A stretch of DNA of 26,751 nucleotides from an uncultured Eubacteriales bacterium. Lineage in GTDB: Bacteria > Bacillota_A > Clostridia > Christensenellales > Aristaeellaceae. The translations under genes were made by a program, and so were the position numbers. Shown in pieces: positions 25,061-26,751 of the stretch (positions within the stretch are counted from its first letter, which is position 1; each line of letters opens with the position of its first letter). The notes under the pieces are model-generated. The model searched no databases, was not told where the DNA came from, and saw only the letters and a program-made list of their open reading frames with translations. Location of the stretch: NCBI GenBank assembly GCA_944333375.1, contig CALVKX010000004.1:1-26751 (forward strand), written 5' to 3'.

Positions 25061-25729
25061 ATGACCATCAAATTCTTTAACGATCCCCAGCGGCTATGGA
25101 AGCTGCTGAACCTGATGCTCGAGGGAGCGGGCGTCACGCTCAGCATCTTTTTTCTGACGCTGGTGTTTTCTGTGCCGCTGGGCATGCTGGTGGCGCGGGG
25201 CCGCATGAGCAGGCGCAGGCTGGTGCGTTCGCCGCTCTCGTTTTATATCTATATTATGCGCTCCACGCCCCTGATGCTGCAAATCATGTTTATTTACTTC
25301 CTGCTTCCGCAGGTCCTGCCCTTCCGGGTGGATCGCTTCTGGGCGGTCATCTTTTCCTTTGTCATCAACTATGCAGCCTATTTCGCCGAGATCTTCCGCT
25401 CCGGCATCCAGGCCGTCCCCACGGGCCAGCAGGAAGCAGCCAAGGTGCTGGGCTACACGAAGGCGCAGACGTTCTTTCGCATCATCCTGCCCCAGGTAAT
25501 CAAGCGGGTCCTGCTGCCCATGACCAACGAGATCATCACCCTCATCAAGGACACGGCGCTGGCGTCTACGGTGGCGGTGGTGGACCTGATGACCGTGGCC
25601 AAGAAGCAGGTGTCCAGCTCGTCGTCCATCGAACCGTATGTGGTGGCGATCCTGCTCTACCTGGTGCTCAACGGCGCGGCGGAGCAGCTTTGCAAGCTGG
25701 CCGAGCGCAGGCTCAGCTATTACCGCTAG
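25061..25729 (+). CDS. Polar amino acid ABC transporter permease
   Basis: This is a 222-residue membrane protein of the HisM/GlnP family (BPD_transp_1) with about five hydrophobic segments (about 24-45, 60-85, 92-112, 150-170 and 190-212). The EAA loop that docks on the ATPase is clear (QQEAAKVLGYTKAQTFFRII, about 123-142). RSTPLMLQ is the typical N-terminal family motif. It should form the channel, as a homodimer since no second permease gene is present. I chose the ATG at 25061, with AAGGA 6 nt upstream; an ATG at 25046 would fall right after the hairpin and lacks a site. The ATPase gene follows after 15 nt. Confidence 0.94.
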   Translation: MTIKFFNDPQRLWKLLNLMLEGAGVTLSIFFLTLVFSVPLGMLVARGRMSRRRLVRSPLSFYIYIMRSTPLMLQIMFIYFLLPQVLPFRVDRFWAVIFSFVINYAAYFAEIFRSGIQAVPTGQQEAAKVLGYTKAQTFFRIILPQVIKRVLLPMTNEIITLIKDTALASTVAVVDLMTVAKKQVSSSSSIEPYVVAILLYLVLNGAAEQLCKLAERRLSYYR

Positions 25730-25744
25730 AAAGGAGGCCTCCGC

Positions 25745-26488
25745 ATGCTGACCGCGACAGATATCCACAAGGGCTTTGATGGCCAGGGAGTGCTGCGGGG
25801 CATCAGCCTCACGGTCAACAGGGGCGAGGTGGTCGCGCTCATCGGCCCCAGCGGGTCGGGCAAGAGCACGCTTCTCAGGTGCCTCAATCAGCTCGAGGCC
25901 GTGGACCGGGGCACCATCATCCTGGACGGCATCACCCTGTGCCGCACCCGGGAAGGAAAGCTCAGCTACGCCGACGAGGCAACCCAGCGCCGCGTCACGC
26001 TGAAAATGGGCATGGTATTTCAGTCTTACAACCTTTTTCCCCACATGAGCGTGATGCAAAACCTGATCGACGCGCCCATGCACGTCCGGCGGCTCTCCCG
26101 CGCGCAGGCCATGGAGCGGGCTCGGGAGCTGCTTGACAAAGTAGGGCTATCGGATAAAGCGGATCAATATCCCTGGCAGCTTTCCGGCGGGCAGCAGCAG
26201 CGCGTCGCCATCGCCCGCGCGCTGTGCATGGAGCCGGAGATCCTGTGCTTTGACGAGCCCACCAGCGCCCTGGACCCTGAGCTGACCCAGGAGGTCCTCA
26301 GTGTCATGCGCAGCCTGGCGCGCGAGCGCATGACCATGCTGGTGGTGACGCATGAGATGAGCTTTGCGCGCGACGTCGCCGACCGGGTGGTGTTCATGGA
26401 GGACGGCGTCATCGTAGAGGAAGGCCCTCCTGAAAAGATATTTCATTCCGACAACCCGCGCACGCGCAGATTCGTGGGAGAAAGCTGA
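25745..26488 (+). CDS. Polar amino acid ABC transporter ATP-binding protein (GlnQ type)
   Basis: This is a 247-residue ATPase with all motifs intact: Walker [10 protein letters not shown] (34-42), Q-loop at Q93 in [10 protein letters not shown], signature LSGGQ (146-150), Walker B ILCFDEP (166-172), and switch His in VTHEM. It couples ATP hydrolysis to amino acid uptake through the permease just upstream. AAAGGAGG lies 7 nt before the ATG. The operon order binding protein, permease, ATPase is complete, and a strong hairpin follows the stop directly. The wording matches GlnQ/ArtP-type proteins; the amino acid cannot be told. Confidence 0.95.
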   Translation: MLTATDIHKGFDGQGVLRGISLTVNRGEVVALIGPSGSGKSTLLRCLNQLEAVDRGTIILDGITLCRTREGKLSYADEATQRRVTLKMGMVFQSYNLFPHMSVMQNLIDAPMHVRRLSRAQAMERARELLDKVGLSDKADQYPWQLSGGQQQRVAIARALCMEPEILCFDEPTSALDPELTQEVLSVMRSLARERMTMLVVTHEMSFARDVADRVVFMEDGVIVEEGPPEKIFHSDNPRTRRFVGES

Positions 26489-26489
26489 A

Positions 26490-26521
26490 AGCCGCCCGGC
26501 AGCTTGTGCTGCCGGGCGGCT
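26490..26521 (+). terminator. Terminator-like hairpin after the amino acid importer operon
   Basis: A perfect 14-bp stem (AGCCGCCCGGCAGC and its complement) with loop TTGT starts 2 nt after the stop codon. It is followed by CAGTTTGTCG, so the U-tract is weak, but it is the natural end of the operon. Confidence 0.75.
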
Positions 26522-26751
26522 CAGTTTGTCGAAAAAGTCCGCCCACGGCGACCTTTTCCGCCAAATGCTTAAGAAATGTTTGCGCCCAGGGGCGCAAACT
26601 CCCCGCCCGCCCGGCACCGGAGGGAAGCGCCAGCCCTGTGGGCTGTTGCCACCGAAGGTGGCAAAGCGACCCGGAGGTGGGGAGCGAAACGAGCAGAGGG
26701 TGCGGGTAGCACCCTCTGTGAAGATTGAGCGACCGGGGAAAGCCGGGCGAT
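26522..26751. other. Hairpin-rich non-coding stretch at the window end
   Basis: No credible gene. Four inverted repeats stand close together: 26578-26599 (GTTTGCGCC, 9 bp), 26599-26607 with 26676-26684 (9 bp with one G-U, enclosing the next), 26646-26664 (TTGCCACC, 8 bp, 3-nt loop) and 26694-26718 (10 bp, 5-nt loop). The element runs past the window edge. It could be an intergenic repeat or a structured RNA. Confidence 0.45.

Overview
The window looks like a chromosomal piece of a GC-rich, uncultured-type Clostridia (Firmicutes/Bacillota). The signs are RNase Y, an HPr-like protein, a DUF4364-type regulator next to the tilS-hpt pair, strong AGGAGG ribosome binding sites, sigma-A-like promoters, and the DUF3798 ABC transporter type, which I know mainly from clostridia. 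The lineage is an inference: no rRNA or tRNA is present. GC content is high, so most long antisense ORFs are shadows of real genes. I see no insertion sequence, prophage or CRISPR array.

Layout. (1) Positions 1-4001, minus strand: an ABC transporter operon in the order DUF3798 binding protein, double-domain ATPase, permease cut by the window edge. It has its own promoter and a hairpin after the binding-protein gene. (2) 4100-7346, minus: a promoter drives an HPr-like gene. This is followed by a hairpin terminator, a DUF4364-like regulator, tilS and hpt. (3) 7395-12743, plus: an N-acetylhexosamine-1-kinase-like gene, a VanY-type carboxypeptidase with two peptidoglycan-binding repeats, mnmG, and an EamA transporter, mostly overlapping. 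(4) 12740-14486: a small alkyltransferase (minus) and a MATE exporter (plus), read divergently. (5) 14483-17589: an orphan E2-acyltransferase-like protein with its own promoter and terminator. Next comes a perfect consensus promoter that opens a roughly 355-nt structured leader with an internal terminator, leading into rny (RNase Y). (6) 17596-21013: a YhcH/NanQ-like protein, a GT2 polyprenyl-phosphate-type glycosyltransferase and a large GT-C-like membrane protein carrying a frameshift. (7) 21064-24049: a secreted protein of unknown function (plus), a BD-FAE/esterase-like hydrolase and a Wzz-like chain-length regulator (both minus). (8) 24116-26521, plus: a complete polar amino acid ABC importer (binding protein, permease, ATPase) with a strong hairpin after the first gene. 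The window ends in a non-coding stretch rich in hairpins.

How the genes fit together. The two ABC operons share a design: a promoter, a secreted binding protein lacking a lipobox cysteine, an intergenic hairpin without a good U-tract, then the membrane and ATPase genes. The GT2 and GT-C-like genes plausibly form a donor-plus-transferase pair for cell-surface glycans, and the Wzz-like protein also points to surface polysaccharide. The most promising under-described items are the DUF3798 transporter, whose permease carries a roughly 230-residue extracytoplasmic insertion, and the long structured leader with terminator in front of rny.
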